From Gammaproteobacteria bacterium (GTDB lineage: Bacteria > Pseudomonadota > Gammaproteobacteria > Enterobacterales > Kangiellaceae): a stretch of DNA of 53,204 nucleotides. This document shows positions 44,636 to 53,204 of this stretch, piece after piece; within the stretch, counting starts at the first letter, position 1, and each line of letters opens with the position of its first letter. Under the pieces are notes generated by a model. The model made no database searches. It saw nothing but the letters and a program-made list of their open reading frames with translations, and was not told the origin of the DNA. The position numbers and the translations under genes were made by a program. The DNA lies in assembly GCA_013373545.1 (NCBI GenBank), contig JABXHQ010000011.1:1-53204 (forward strand), given 5' to 3'.

Positions 44636-45795
44636 TGAGCGATAGTGCGCCAAGCGAACCAATTGAGACCATTCTTTTTTCGCGCTCGGATGCCGAAGTG
44701 TTACAGCGCAATGCTCGTGATCTTGTGCTGCGGATGCGTGCAGGCATTTTTATTTACCCGATCATTTGGTTTATTGTTGCGCTTGGCAGCAACTTATTCA
44801 GCACCGATCCGGTTATCGTCATTAGCATTAGTATCGCCTTAGTGGTACTAACGCTGATCCGCTTTTTTCATTTACAACAATTAACCCAGATTAACTTTGC
44901 ACAAATCCCAAAGTGGTTACGCCAGGTAACGTTGTTGATGTTACCTCACTCGTTAATTTGGGGCGCTATGCTGGGTTACGCACTGACCCATGACAATACT
45001 ACCTTTGCCCTACTGATGACATTTAGTACCGCGGGAATCGTTCCGGGAGGTGTGTATAACTTTGCTCCCAATTATCCTCTGGCTAGCCTCTTTGTGTTAT
45101 CCATTATGTTGCCCACGTTACTGGGTGCGATTGTGGCCGATCAGTGGTTTATGTTGGGATTATCGCTGGTGTACACCGGCTATATTTTGTTAATGGCCAA
45201 AGGTCAAAATCGTGATTACTGGCGCGCCCTGGAAAACGAACATAAGTTAAAGAAACAAACCCGAACCGACCCGCTTACTCAGTTGGATAATCGCCGCTGC
45301 TTCGATGAAAAGCTAAGCGAATTCTGCCATTTATCTTCGCGTAATCATGAATTGCTAACGGTTATGTTGGTCGACTGTGATCACTTCAAGCAAGTCAATG
45401 ATACTTATGGTCATGATGTGGGCGATCAGTGTTTGCGCCATATCGCGCAAACCATCCGCACGCATTTGCCACGAGCCACTGATGTGGTGGCGCGTTATGG
45501 TGGCGAAGAGTTCAGTTTGATCTTGCCCGGCACCGATTTAGCCGGCGCAATAAAAGTATCAGAACGATTGCGCGCGGCACTCGCCGCCTCAACGATTCCA
45601 CTGGGCGAGCAAACCTTGACGGTTACCGCGAGTATTGGAACCGTCTCGCGGCGCTTAAATCGCTTTGAACAAGGTTTGCCAGAAGAGTTATTTAAGCAAG
45701 CGGATAATGCTTTGTATCAAGCAAAATCCGCCGGCCGCAATCGCTGCGTTCATTATTTTTACGATCCGGCGACCGCCGCCTACCAGCAAGCTTAA
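44635..45795 (+). CDS. Membrane diguanylate cyclase (GGDEF) with inhibitory site
   Basis: 386 residues; ATG overlaps the aldehyde dehydrogenase stop as TAATG, so translation is probably coupled. Five or six membrane helices (about 35-190), then a GGDEF domain (about 208-372). The active-site motif is GGEEF (289-293), and an RxxD inhibitory site, RATD (280-283), stands the usual five residues before it. DCDHFKQVNDTYGH is also intact. It should make c-di-GMP from GTP and be product-inhibited. The helical sensor is not a named domain to my eye. Coupling to a catabolic operon may link metabolite state to c-di-GMP. Confidence 0.93.
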   Translation: MSDSAPSEPIETILFSRSDAEVLQRNARDLVLRMRAGIFIYPIIWFIVALGSNLFSTDPVIVISISIALVVLTLIRFFHLQQLTQINFAQIPKWLRQVTLLMLPHSLIWGAMLGYALTHDNTTFALLMTFSTAGIVPGGVYNFAPNYPLASLFVLSIMLPTLLGAIVADQWFMLGLSLVYTGYILLMAKGQNRDYWRALENEHKLKKQTRTDPLTQLDNRRCFDEKLSEFCHLSSRNHELLTVMLVDCDHFKQVNDTYGHDVGDQCLRHIAQTIRTHLPRATDVVARYGGEEFSLILPGTDLAGAIKVSERLRAALAASTIPLGEQTLTVTASIGTVSRRLNRFEQGLPEELFKQADNALYQAKSAGRNRCVHYFYDPATAAYQQA

Positions 45796-45821
45796 TCAGC
45801 GGCAAGGTCGCATTCGCGCAA

Positions 45822-47735
45822 TTAAGCCGCAGGCTGCTTGGCCGCTATCCAACGATTAACTTTATCTTCCAAAACAGCCATCGGCACCGCACCACCGAGT
45901 AATATCAAGTCATGAAATTCAGCAATATCGAAAGCATCACCAAGCTGAGTTTGGGCACGTTGACGCAGCTCTAGGATTTTAATCATCCCCAATTTATAAC
46001 CCAGCGCCTGGCCTGGCCACGCCATGTAGCGCTCAATTTCGGCCACCACATCTGACTGTGCAGTACCGGTCGTGGCCGCCATATAGTCAATCGCTTGCTC
46101 GCGCGTCCAGCGCTTGTGATGTAAGCCCGTATCAACCACTAAGCGCACCGCGCGAAACAGCTCTGCCTGTAAGCGACCTAAATCACTGAATGCGTCTTCT
46201 TGATACAAACCCAGCTCCTTTGCCACTAACTCGGAATACAACGCCCAGCCTTCAACATATGCATTGTAAGGCGCCATGCGGCGTAAAAACGGTAAATCAT
46301 CTTGCGCTAAATTAAGCGCAACTTGCCAATGATGCCCCGGATTCGCTTCATGATAGGTCAAGGTTTTCAAACTAAACTTAGGGTTGGCTTTCATATCCCG
46401 CAGATTGATCCAATAAATTCCCGGTTTCGAGCCATCAACAGCCGGCGGCGTATATTGACCACCGGGAGCACCGTCTTGAATATCTTTTGGAAATGCGCGC
46501 ACCTCGACTGCATAAGGTGGTTTAGATTTAAACCATGGCGCCATACGTTCATTCATTTCGTCGATATAGCCGTTAAGATCCGCCAACAACTGCGCGCGCC
46601 CTTGCTCGCTATCGGGGTATAAAAATCGCGCCTCCTCATTGAGTTGAGCCATGCGCTCACCTACCGAACCTTTGCGATACCCCAACGGCTTTAAGATGCT
46701 GTCCATTTCTTGCGTAATGCGCTTCACTTCATCCAGTCCGATTTGGTGAATGTTGTCCGCCGATAATTGGCTATCACCCAATTGCAAAATAGCATCTTGA
46801 TAGTATCGTGCGCCTTCTGGCTGGGCCCAAATGCCCGCTTCATCGCGCGCATTATCAATTTGTTTGGCGGTTTGTTCCGCAATTGCGCGGTACGCAGGAT
46901 AAACCACCTCTTCAACTTGCCGCGTTGCTTCGGCAATTAGGGCTTCTTTTTTGTCTTGCGTGATCGCATCAACTCGCGCCAACTTTTCGGCAAAGGTAAC
47001 CACTAGCGGATGTTCGCTCGGCTGCGGCGCTAGAAAATTCTCGAAATAGCGAGCCGCACCTTTGAGCACCACTTTAGGTGGGATCCAACCACTTTTTACA
47101 TCGGCCGCAAACTTTTCGCCGACCGAACCCACAAAGTCGTCAAAGGTCGCCAAGCGTCCAATATAGTCAAGCGCTTGTTGCTCGTTATTCACCGCTTGGT
47201 CGCTTTGTAAAGTACGCGGAGTATCAATCAACGGGCCATTAATTTGGTTCACAATAAAAGGCGATAATCCCATCCAAGTATCGATGTAACCATAAGGAAA
47301 GTCCGGGTGGCCGGCATAATAACGCACAATGTTCGCCATCACTTTTTGATTGTCGAGTTCAGCTGCATCGAGACCTTCGGATGAGGCTGCGGCCATGGCT
47401 TTGGACAGTGCGCGTAACTCGTCCCGCAACGCTTGTTCTGCTTGAGGGGTGAACGACTCTAACTGATTATTGTGATAGTAGCCGGTATCATCTTGCTGCA
47501 AGCCAAATAAAGTGGCTGAAATCGGCCGGTGTTTAAACAGTGTCTGCTTAGCCGCGAGATACATCGGTTGTAAATTACTCGGTGCTGCGGCACTGGTTGC
47601 ATCGGCAGTGGCCGCCGGCTTAGTTATCGCCGCCGTTTCTGGCTGCTCACTTTTTGACTCTTCGGAATCACAAGCACTTAACACCATACCTGAGAGAGCG
47701 AATAATAAGGCTTTACTTATTGGACTGACTTTCAT
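45822..47735 (-). CDS. DUF885 lipoprotein, probable zinc carboxypeptidase-like enzyme
   Basis: 637 residues from ATG 47735 (AAGGG about 10 nt upstream; GTG 47741 also in frame). Lipoprotein signal with lipobox LSAC, Cys22 as the lipidated residue, then an Ala/Thr linker. DUF885 domain to the end, with the metal motif HEANPGHH at about 462-469 and EGWALYSE near 495. DUF885 proteins are distant relatives of M32-type metallopeptidases and are exported in many gammaproteobacteria. It is convergent with the diguanylate cyclase gene. Substrate unknown. Confidence 0.9.
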   Translation of the reverse strand: MKVSPISKALLFALSGMVLSACDSEESKSEQPETAAITKPAATADATSAAAPSNLQPMYLAAKQTLFKHRPISATLFGLQQDDTGYYHNNQLESFTPQAEQALRDELRALSKAMAAASSEGLDAAELDNQKVMANIVRYYAGHPDFPYGYIDTWMGLSPFIVNQINGPLIDTPRTLQSDQAVNNEQQALDYIGRLATFDDFVGSVGEKFAADVKSGWIPPKVVLKGAARYFENFLAPQPSEHPLVVTFAEKLARVDAITQDKKEALIAEATRQVEEVVYPAYRAIAEQTAKQIDNARDEAGIWAQPEGARYYQDAILQLGDSQLSADNIHQIGLDEVKRITQEMDSILKPLGYRKGSVGERMAQLNEEARFLYPDSEQGRAQLLADLNGYIDEMNERMAPWFKSKPPYAVEVRAFPKDIQDGAPGGQYTPPAVDGSKPGIYWINLRDMKANPKFSLKTLTYHEANPGHHWQVALNLAQDDLPFLRRMAPYNAYVEGWALYSELVAKELGLYQEDAFSDLGRLQAELFRAVRLVVDTGLHHKRWTREQAIDYMAATTGTAQSDVVAEIERYMAWPGQALGYKLGMIKILELRQRAQTQLGDAFDIAEFHDLILLGGAVPMAVLEDKVNRWIAAKQPAA

Positions 47736-47911
47736 GAACACTACCCTTGTGAATGAATTTCGATGCCGCTTACTCTAACATCGCTGCCGCCGATAAAAAA
47801 CTGTTGCGTGCCGTCTATATTAGATTTTCCACCCGCGCCAAACACTAGGAGCCATTACTGCAATCGTGATAAACTCGATGCCAGAAGAAAGTGAACCACA
47901 AAGGAATTATT

Positions 47912-48394
47912 ATGCCGTCATTCGATATCGTGACTGAACTAGATTCAACAGAAGTCCGCAATGCTGTAGATAATGCGAGCCGAGAATTAACCACGCGTTA
48001 TGATTTTAAAAATGTTGAGGCCAAGTTTGAGCTAAAAGACGATGTGGTAAAAGTTGCCTCGGAAAGTGATTTCCAAGTGCAACAAATGATGGAGATTTTG
48101 CGCAATAGCTGCACCAAGCGCAATATTGACCCGCGGGGCTTCAAAGTCAGCGATATACAACATATCGGAAAAACGTTTTTTAAAGAAGTTTCCTTTATTT
48201 CTGGCATCGATAAAGACGTGGCCAAAAAGTTAGTCAAATTAATCAAAGAATCAAAACTTAAAGTACAAAGTTCAATTCAAGGCGACAAAGTTCGCGTCAC
48301 CGGCAAAAAGCGCGATGACTTACAAGCGGTAATGGCACTGATACGTGAGTCCGATCTTGAGCAGCCGTTCCAATTTGACAACTTCCGGGATTAA
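47912..48394 (+). CDS. yajQ: YajQ family cyclic-di-GMP/nucleotide-binding protein
   Basis: 160 residues from ATG 47912 (AAGGAA 7 nt upstream). UPF0234 protein with two alternating RNA-recognition-like folds; starts [19 protein letters not shown], ends [11 protein letters not shown], as in the family. Xanthomonas YajQ relatives bind c-di-GMP and affect transcription; in E. coli the role is unclear. 65 nt upstream of rimK, a c-di-GMP-responsive enzyme in Pseudomonas, which makes the pairing notable. Confidence 0.94.
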   Translation: MPSFDIVTELDSTEVRNAVDNASRELTTRYDFKNVEAKFELKDDVVKVASESDFQVQQMMEILRNSCTKRNIDPRGFKVSDIQHIGKTFFKEVSFISGIDKDVAKKLVKLIKESKLKVQSSIQGDKVRVTGKKRDDLQAVMALIRESDLEQPFQFDNFRD

Positions 48395-48459
48395 ATGCCA
48401 CCCTTTAGTTTAATTTGATTTAATGACTGGCAAGCCTTATCAACTAATAGGATCGAACA

Positions 48460-49365
48460 ATGCGAATCGCTATTTTATCGCGCAACGAGAACTTATACTC
48501 CACGCGTCGCCTCAAAGAAGCGGGCGAAGCCCTTGGGCATACCGTCGATGTTATCGACACTTTGCATTGCTATATGGATATCACCAGTAATCGTCCGGCG
48601 GTGCGCTATCGAGGTGCGGCATTACCCAAATACGACGCGATCATTCCGCGCATCGGTGCATCGGTGACCTTTTACGGTACCGCCGTTGTGCGCCAATTTG
48701 AAATGATGGGCACTTTCTCAATCAATGAGTCTGTTGCCATCAGCCGCTCACGCGACAAGTTACGGTCACTGCAATTATTGTCGCGTAAGGGGATTGGCTT
48801 GCCGCGAACTGGCTTTGCGCGTTATCCCGATAAAATTGATGATTTATTGAAGAACGTCGGTGGCGCGCCCGTTGTAATTAAATTATTGGAAGGCACCCAA
48901 GGCATTGGTGTAGTACTCGCCGAAACGAAAAAGGCGGCCGAAAGCATTATCGAAGCCTTCATGGGACTGAAAGCCAACATTCTGATTCAAGAATATATTA
49001 AAGAAGCGGGTGGCGCGGATATTCGCTGCTTTGTGATTGGCGACAAAGTAGTCGCCGCAATGAAGCGTCAAGCCGCCCCAGGCGAGTTTCGCTCCAACTT
49101 ACACCGCGGTGGCAGCGCCGAGTTAATTAAGCTAACCCCGTCGGAGCGCAAAACCGCCGTGCAAGCCGCCAAAGCCATGGGCCTGAATATGTGCGGAGTG
49201 GATATTTTACGCTCCAATAATGGCCCTGTGGTGATGGAAGTCAATTCCTCGCCAGGACTTGAAGGCATTGAAAAAGCGACCAATAAAGATGTCGCGAAAA
49301 TGATCTTTGAGTTTATTGAGAAGTCAGCTAAGCCCAATAAAACCCGCACTAAGGGAAAAGGCTGA
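48460..49365 (+). CDS. rimK: RimK, ribosomal protein S6--L-glutamate ligase
   Basis: 301 residues; ATG 48460 with AGGA 8 nt upstream. ATP-grasp ligase that adds glutamates to the C-terminus of ribosomal protein S6. Typical start [21 protein letters not shown]-grasp core ([36 protein letters not shown]) and metal ligands in [14 protein letters not shown]. Followed at 19 nt by a deacylase-like gene and then rimB. The Lys-rich tail ([11 protein letters not shown]) is variable in the family. In Pseudomonas its activity is tuned by c-di-GMP and RimB. Confidence 0.95.
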   Translation: MRIAILSRNENLYSTRRLKEAGEALGHTVDVIDTLHCYMDITSNRPAVRYRGAALPKYDAIIPRIGASVTFYGTAVVRQFEMMGTFSINESVAISRSRDKLRSLQLLSRKGIGLPRTGFARYPDKIDDLLKNVGGAPVVIKLLEGTQGIGVVLAETKKAAESIIEAFMGLKANILIQEYIKEAGGADIRCFVIGDKVVAAMKRQAAPGEFRSNLHRGGSAELIKLTPSERKTAVQAAKAMGLNMCGVDILRSNNGPVVMEVNSSPGLEGIEKATNKDVAKMIFEFIEKSAKPNKTRTKGKG

Positions 49366-49384
49366 GCCAAACGAGTATTCACGC

Positions 49385-50431
49385 ATGAGTCGTGCTCCCC
49401 TGACAATCGCAGAGCATACGGTACTTCCCGGTGAAACGCGCAAGCTCGAGATCCCGATCGTGCGCTTGTACACCGACACCAGTATGTTTCTCCCCGTGTA
49501 TATTAAGCATGGCAAACGCCCAGGCCCGACGTTGTTTGTTAGCGCTGCCATACATGGTGATGAACTCAATGGCATCGAAATCATCAGTCGCCTGATCAAT
49601 AGCAAGAGCTTAAAAAACCTCAAAGGCACTTTAATTGCTGTACCACTGGTGAATGCCTACGGAGTGCTCAACCACGATCGTTATTTACCGGACCGACGCG
49701 ATCTTAACCGCAGCTTCCCCGGCAGCCGTAAAGGCTCATTAGCCAGTCGTCTCGCACATATTTTTATGACCGAAATAGTCAAACGTTGCGACTATGGCAT
49801 TGACTTGCATACCGGCGCGATCCATCGCAGTAACTTACCGCAAATCCGCGCCAATCTTGATCATCCAGAAACCTTAGCCATGGCGAAAGCATTTGCAGCG
49901 CCAGTGTTGATCAACTCGAACTTACGCGACGGCTCACTGCGCGAAAGTGCTAATGAACTCGGCATTCCGATTTTATTGTACGAAGCAGGCGAAGCACTGC
50001 GATTTGATGAAGTCTCCATACGCGCCGGTTATCGTGGAATTATCAGTGTGATGCGCCATCTGGATATGCTGAGTAAGCGGCAATCGAAAAAACCGCCCAT
50101 TAAACCTTTTATCGCACGTGAAACCGGCTGGGTAAGAGCCACTGACAGCGGTTTTGTGACCCACCAACGCAGCCTTGGTGATTTTGTTCACAAAGGCGAT
50201 CAATTAGCGGTTATTAAAGATCCCTTTGGCGATACCATCGACACGATTATTGCGCACACTTCAGGCATTATTGTGGGCAAGCAAAATATCCCCTTAGTGC
50301 ACGAGGGAGAAGCGGTTTACCACATCGCCTATGTGAACAAAACGCAAGAAACCGTTGCCGAACATATTGAACAGTTCCACCATAATATTGGTACTAACCC
50401 AGTGGCGAATGAGCCTTTACCCGAATCTTAG
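49385..50431 (+). CDS. Succinylglutamate desuccinylase/aspartoacylase-family zinc hydrolase
   Basis: 348 residues from ATG 49385; the frame from 49307 overlaps rimK and has no family support. AstE/AspA fold: zinc ligands His and Glu in AAIHGDELNGIE, third ligand His in GIDLHTGA, substrate arginines in DRRDLNRSFPG. The C-terminal half (about 240-340) forms the usual beta domain. Family members hydrolyse amide bonds of N-acyl amino acids. It lies between rimK and rimB with gaps of 19 and 11 nt, so action on a glutamylated or acylated product of RimK is a fair guess, but the substrate is unproved. Confidence 0.88.
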   Translation: MSRAPLTIAEHTVLPGETRKLEIPIVRLYTDTSMFLPVYIKHGKRPGPTLFVSAAIHGDELNGIEIISRLINSKSLKNLKGTLIAVPLVNAYGVLNHDRYLPDRRDLNRSFPGSRKGSLASRLAHIFMTEIVKRCDYGIDLHTGAIHRSNLPQIRANLDHPETLAMAKAFAAPVLINSNLRDGSLRESANELGIPILLYEAGEALRFDEVSIRAGYRGIISVMRHLDMLSKRQSKKPPIKPFIARETGWVRATDSGFVTHQRSLGDFVHKGDQLAVIKDPFGDTIDTIIAHTSGIIVGKQNIPLVHEGEAVYHIAYVNKTQETVAEHIEQFHHNIGTNPVANEPLPES

Positions 50432-50442
50432 AGGTGTAACGC

Positions 50443-50886
50443 ATGGCAAAACAAACCGTGGGCGTCATTGAACGCTGTCATTTACCAAAGCTGGAAATCA
50501 CCGATCTACATGTTCGGGTCGATACCGGAGCTAAAACATCATCACTGCACGTGGATAACTTACAAGAGTTCGAGCAAGACGGAGAACTATGGGTCAGCTT
50601 TGATATCCATCCGGATTACCATAACGTTGACTATATCGTACGCCGTAAAGCGAAAGTAAAGGGTCAGCGTACTATCAAGAGCTCCAATGCGACCAAAGAG
50701 CAGCGCTGCGTAATTGATACTGAAATTATTATGGGCAATGAGAAATGGTCGATCGAGTTAACCTTAACCGATCGCTCGGGTATGACATACTTGATGCTCT
50801 TAGGTCGCGAGGCGATGATTGGTCGCCTCGTAGTCGACCCAGAGCTCGAGTATGTACTACAACCAGAATCTTTAGCGGGAGATTAA
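50443..50886 (+). CDS. rimB: RimB-like retropepsin-fold protease (ATP-dependent zinc protease family)
   Basis: 147 residues; ATG 50443 with GAGG 9 nt upstream. Pfam family Zn_protease (PF05618). Contains VDTGAKTSSLH with the aspartic-protease-like Asp27-Thr-Gly, and the later LLGREAM flap-end motif, as in retropepsins. In Pseudomonas fluorescens the equivalent gene sits in the rimABK operon and opposes RimK by trimming the S6 tail. Third gene of the rimK operon here. Its TAA stop overlaps the TAA of the convergent maoP by 2 nt. Confidence 0.87.
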   Translation: MAKQTVGVIERCHLPKLEITDLHVRVDTGAKTSSLHVDNLQEFEQDGELWVSFDIHPDYHNVDYIVRRKAKVKGQRTIKSSNATKEQRCVIDTEIIMGNEKWSIELTLTDRSGMTYLMLLGREAMIGRLVVDPELEYVLQPESLAGD

Positions 50887-51254
50887 GCTTCTACCGCTTC
50901 ATCGAAGTCGTCGCTTACTTCATCTTCGTCGACTTCAAATTCGATATCCGCTTCGTCCGCCAAACGCCGAGTGGTTAACCAAACGGGTGCGCGATTACAA
51001 CGTTGCAAATATTTTAGCCAAGCTTTTTCAGCGAGTGTTGTCGCCGGGGTTTTACCCGCCATCACCGACAAAAAGTGCTGGTCACTTTCGTCAACATCCT
51101 CGACTAAACCCGCCGATAATGCGCGAAACAAAACTCCTTTACTTTCGAGCTCTTTGACTTCTTCAAAGGTGAAGTCGCCAGAGCGCGAAAAGCCGTAAGG
51201 AAAGTGCTTATCGTCAAAATATCGACGATTGAGAAAAGACGCTCTTGTTTGCAT
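50883..51254 (-). CDS. maoP: MaoP (DUF413/YifE family) macrodomain-associated protein
   Basis: 123 residues; ATG 51254 with AGGAG 8 nt upstream. DUF413 signature: FLNRRYFDDKHFPYGFSRSG at the start and AEKAWLKYLQ later, with an acidic tail. In E. coli MaoP is needed for Ori macrodomain organisation and is adjacent to hdfR; here one small gene lies between them. It is convergent with rimB. Confidence 0.9.
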   Translation of the reverse strand: MQTRASFLNRRYFDDKHFPYGFSRSGDFTFEEVKELESKGVLFRALSAGLVEDVDESDQHFLSVMAGKTPATTLAEKAWLKYLQRCNRAPVWLTTRRLADEADIEFEVDEDEVSDDFDEAVEA

Positions 51255-51351
51255 GGCACATTCTCCTAGTGGTCGTTTCTGCGCTTTTTAACAAAAATTC
51301 GGCCAAATGTTTAACAAATAGTTTCTATCGTTAAGATAAATACTTTTGATG

Positions 51352-51711
51352 CTATTGAGCGACCGCCTTTAATGCCGCGATCACTTCGCGTGTAGCACAG
51401 CTTTCATAGGCTTTATCAAAGTCATCTTCACCCGCTTCTTGCGCTTCGTCTACACAGCGGCTCTCAATGCCTTCGGCATCTTCATCGCTAAGAACATTGT
51501 CGGTTTCAAAGAATTTGCCTGCTAATGCTTTCGTGCACTGCGCGGTCATGGTTGCAAGGCCAGCACTCTCTAAGCCAACTTTTTCGCCAGCGATCTCACA
51601 CACGTCTTTTACCGTCGCGCTCTCGTTCTCGCTCGCGTTAAGCGTTGTCGAATGGCTCGCAAGCCAAAACACAGAAACACTCACTACAGCACCTAGCCAA
51701 ACCGATTTCAT
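51352..51711 (-). CDS. Small exported acidic protein with four cysteines
   Basis: 119 residues; ATG 51711 with GGAGAG upstream. Signal peptide about 1-26 (LNA-SE), then an acidic mature part with four Cys (DVCEIAG, AQCTKAL, SRCVDEA, ESCATRE), enough for two disulfides. No family recognised. It is divergent from hdfR across 94 nt that contain an 8-bp inverted repeat, so HdfR may control it. Confidence 0.8.
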   Translation of the reverse strand: MKSVWLGAVVSVSVFWLASHSTTLNASENESATVKDVCEIAGEKVGLESAGLATMTAQCTKALAGKFFETDNVLSDEDAEGIESRCVDEAQEAGEDDFDKAYESCATREVIAALKAVAQ

Positions 51712-51749
51712 GGGTTCTCTCCAAAATGAGTTAATTTGCGTTGGAATAT

Positions 51750-51791
51750 AGGAGCAAAGCTAGGTAAGATAAAACGAAATAAATTGCTCCT
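51750..51791. promoter_or_regulatory. Inverted repeat AGGAGCAA ... TTGCTCCT between hdfR and its divergent neighbour
   Basis: Perfect 8-bp arms at 51750-51757 and 51784-51791 with a 26-nt spacer, ending 14 nt before the hdfR TTG. The position in a divergent LysR promoter region suggests an operator for HdfR or a related regulator. Confidence 0.5.
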
Positions 51792-51805
51792 TTCGAGAAA
51801 TAAAA

Positions 51806-52654
51806 TTGTACAATCTCGACATCAGCTTATTGCGCACCTTCTTAGAGGTGAACAAAACGCGTCACTTTGGTAAGACTGCGGAAAACTTATATTTAACGCA
51901 GTCGGCGGTTAGTGCCAGAATTAAACAGCTCGAAGATATTCTTGGCGTTCCGTTATTCCGTCGTTATCGCAATAACATTCAATTGACCCCCCAAGGGGAA
52001 CGCTTAATTCACCACGCCGAGCAAATCCTTAATGCTTGGACCCAGGCGGTACAAGAAGTTTCGCTTCCAGAGTCATCATCACAACTGGTCTTAGGTGCTC
52101 CGCAATCACTTTGGGAAGCCAAGCTCTCTATACTTCCGATACGACTATTTGAGGCAATCAGCGACATTCATACACGAACGGAATCATTAGATGGCAAAAC
52201 CATTTTACGACGCCTGCAAGAGCGCACCATTGATTTCGGCTTTGTATTTGATCACTCTAAAGTCGACGAACTGATTACCGAGCCATTAACCACTATCGAT
52301 CTTAGACTTTACTCTTCGTTTCCCGATAAACAGTTTGCCGATGTGATAGAGCATCAATATGTGATGGTGGATTGGGGACAAAGTTTTTCTGCGCTACATG
52401 CCAAACACCTACCGCATATTCGCTCACCTAAGCTGCATGCCAGTGACTGGTTAATGGCGGTTGACTACTTAAACCAAATTGGTGGCTATGCGTTTTTACC
52501 CACCAGCTTAGTCGACTGCAATGAGTATCCGCTGTTTGCAGTGAATGATGCACCCTCAATGCAGCGAGATGTTTACCTTTGCTATCACTTAAGTAGCGAA
52601 CGCCTCGAAAACTTCGAGATCATTTTAAACACTATTCGCGATGCGTTGAATTAA
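51806..52654 (+). CDS. hdfR: LysR-family regulator HdfR
   Basis: 282 residues; TTG start at 51806, since no ATG or GTG precedes the conserved N-terminus (DISLLRTFLEVNKTRHFGKTA), which matches E. coli HdfR closely. N-terminal winged helix-turn-helix (about 5-65, LTQSAVSARIKQLED), then the LysR effector domain. In E. coli HdfR represses the flagellar master operon flhDC and activates glutamate synthase. The nearby maoP gene supports the name. It is convergent with the MscS gene. Confidence 0.92.
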   Translation: MYNLDISLLRTFLEVNKTRHFGKTAENLYLTQSAVSARIKQLEDILGVPLFRRYRNNIQLTPQGERLIHHAEQILNAWTQAVQEVSLPESSSQLVLGAPQSLWEAKLSILPIRLFEAISDIHTRTESLDGKTILRRLQERTIDFGFVFDHSKVDELITEPLTTIDLRLYSSFPDKQFADVIEHQYVMVDWGQSFSALHAKHLPHIRSPKLHASDWLMAVDYLNQIGGYAFLPTSLVDCNEYPLFAVNDAPSMQRDVYLCYHLSSERLENFEIILNTIRDALN

Positions 52655-52664
52655 TGTTGATCAA

Positions 52665-53204
52665 CTAGTGCCGATCAATTTCGCGCTTAACATTTTCGAT
52701 AGCACGCTCAATCGTTGTCAGCTTTTGATTCAACTTGTCGGCTCTTGCGGTGTCTGCTTTTTCTTTCGCCAATAAAGCTTGCACACGAGCATGCTTCTGC
52801 TGCAACAACTCTAACGTATCCGCAAAATTAGCTTTATCAAATAATAAATCATCAATATTGTCATCAATAGCTTCGATAATATTTTGTCGTAATGAAGTTG
52901 GCTCAGGAATAAATTTTTTATCACTAACTGCGCGAGTATTCATAAAACTGGGTGACACAATTTCAATATCAAGCGCATGTAATTGCTCAATAACATCGGC
53001 ATGCAGTTTTGAACGGATCGTCACATAACTATCTAAGTTTGAAACCAACGCATGTAAACAATAGAGCACACTAAAGTCGAGTAGTTTTTTAATTTCAACA
53101 TATGCGGTATCAATTTCATTTTTCTCTGCAGCTAACTTTAATGCTTGCTCTACCCTACTGCGCGGAACGTCATAACCGAGTGAAACGTCAACATTTACGA
53201 ACAC
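52665..53204 (-). CDS. MscS-family mechanosensitive channel, C-terminal part (cut by window edge)
   Basis: 179 residues seen; the frame is open to the right edge, where the first codon is GTG within the protein, so the N-terminus lies outside. The first 95 residues match the MscS C-terminal cytoplasmic domain (VDVSLGYDVPRSRVEQAL, LLDFSVLYCLHALV, IRSKLHADVIEQLH, then IEIVSPSFMNTRAV). A charged coiled-coil tail of about 80 residues follows (LLQQKHARVQALLAKEKADT), which is longer than in E. coli MscS. MscS channels release solutes on osmotic downshift. Confidence 0.85.
   Translation of the reverse strand: MFVNVDVSLGYDVPRSRVEQALKLAAEKNEIDTAYVEIKKLLDFSVLYCLHALVSNLDSYVTIRSKLHADVIEQLHALDIEIVSPSFMNTRAVSDKKFIPEPTSLRQNIIEAIDDNIDDLLFDKANFADTLELLQQKHARVQALLAKEKADTARADKLNQKLTTIERAIENVKREIDRH

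Overview
The window looks like chromosome of a marine-type gammaproteobacterium. The right half carries gene orders typical of that class: tyrS diverging from mepM-anmK, then erpA, a bactofilin and a DUF6776 gene; yajQ; rimK with rimB; and maoP near hdfR. A Kangiella/Aliikangiella-like or other Oceanospirillales-like host is a guess from gene content; no rRNA or tRNA is present to test it.

Positions 1-21300 are an accessory sensory block. It opens with the N-terminal part of a secreted fibronectin-III protein (1-589, minus strand, cut by the window edge). Three hybrid one-protein phosphorelays follow. Two are classic HTCS proteins (771-4763 and 14256-18407), each with a periplasmic beta-propeller, Y_Y_Y domain, membrane helix, histidine kinase, receiver and AraC DNA-binding domain. 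The third (10100-13186, plus strand) has TPR repeats in place of the propeller. Interleaved with them are four secreted cysteine-rich proteins (4763-5701, 5908-6807, 13206-14063, 18431-19399). All share an N-terminal CxxC and a later C-x8-C. Two of them lie directly upstream of an HTCS gene on the same strand, one overlapping it and one 23 nt away. A secreted alpha/beta hydrolase with PKD and PPC domains (7353-9611) and a secreted repeat protein (20085-21287) complete the block. Several long intergenic gaps share operator-like boxes, including one with a 21-bp direct repeat, the half-site spacing used by AraC. I infer a regulon linking the sensors, the cysteine-rich proteins and the exported enzymes. 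It is the best candidate here for an undescribed system.

Positions 21301-30232 hold a DUF6265 lipocalin-like protein, an SPFH/band-7 membrane protein, and a three-gene minus-strand unit: a Fic-domain protein, a 1432-residue secreted RHS protein with a variable C-terminal tip, and a small exported protein overlapping the RHS stop codon as TAATG. The last pair resembles a polymorphic toxin with a periplasmic immunity protein.

Positions 30233-53204 are mostly core genes: tyrS, mepM, anmK, erpA, bactofilin, DUF6776, a ClC channel, hemJ, pyrB, hemL, a chemoreceptor, an SDR-aldehyde dehydrogenase-diguanylate cyclase operon, a DUF885 lipoprotein peptidase, yajQ, a rimK / deacylase-like / rimB operon, maoP, a small exported acidic protein, hdfR, and the C-terminal end of an MscS-type channel cut by the right edge. 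No tRNA, rRNA, CRISPR array, insertion sequence or phage gene was recognised.
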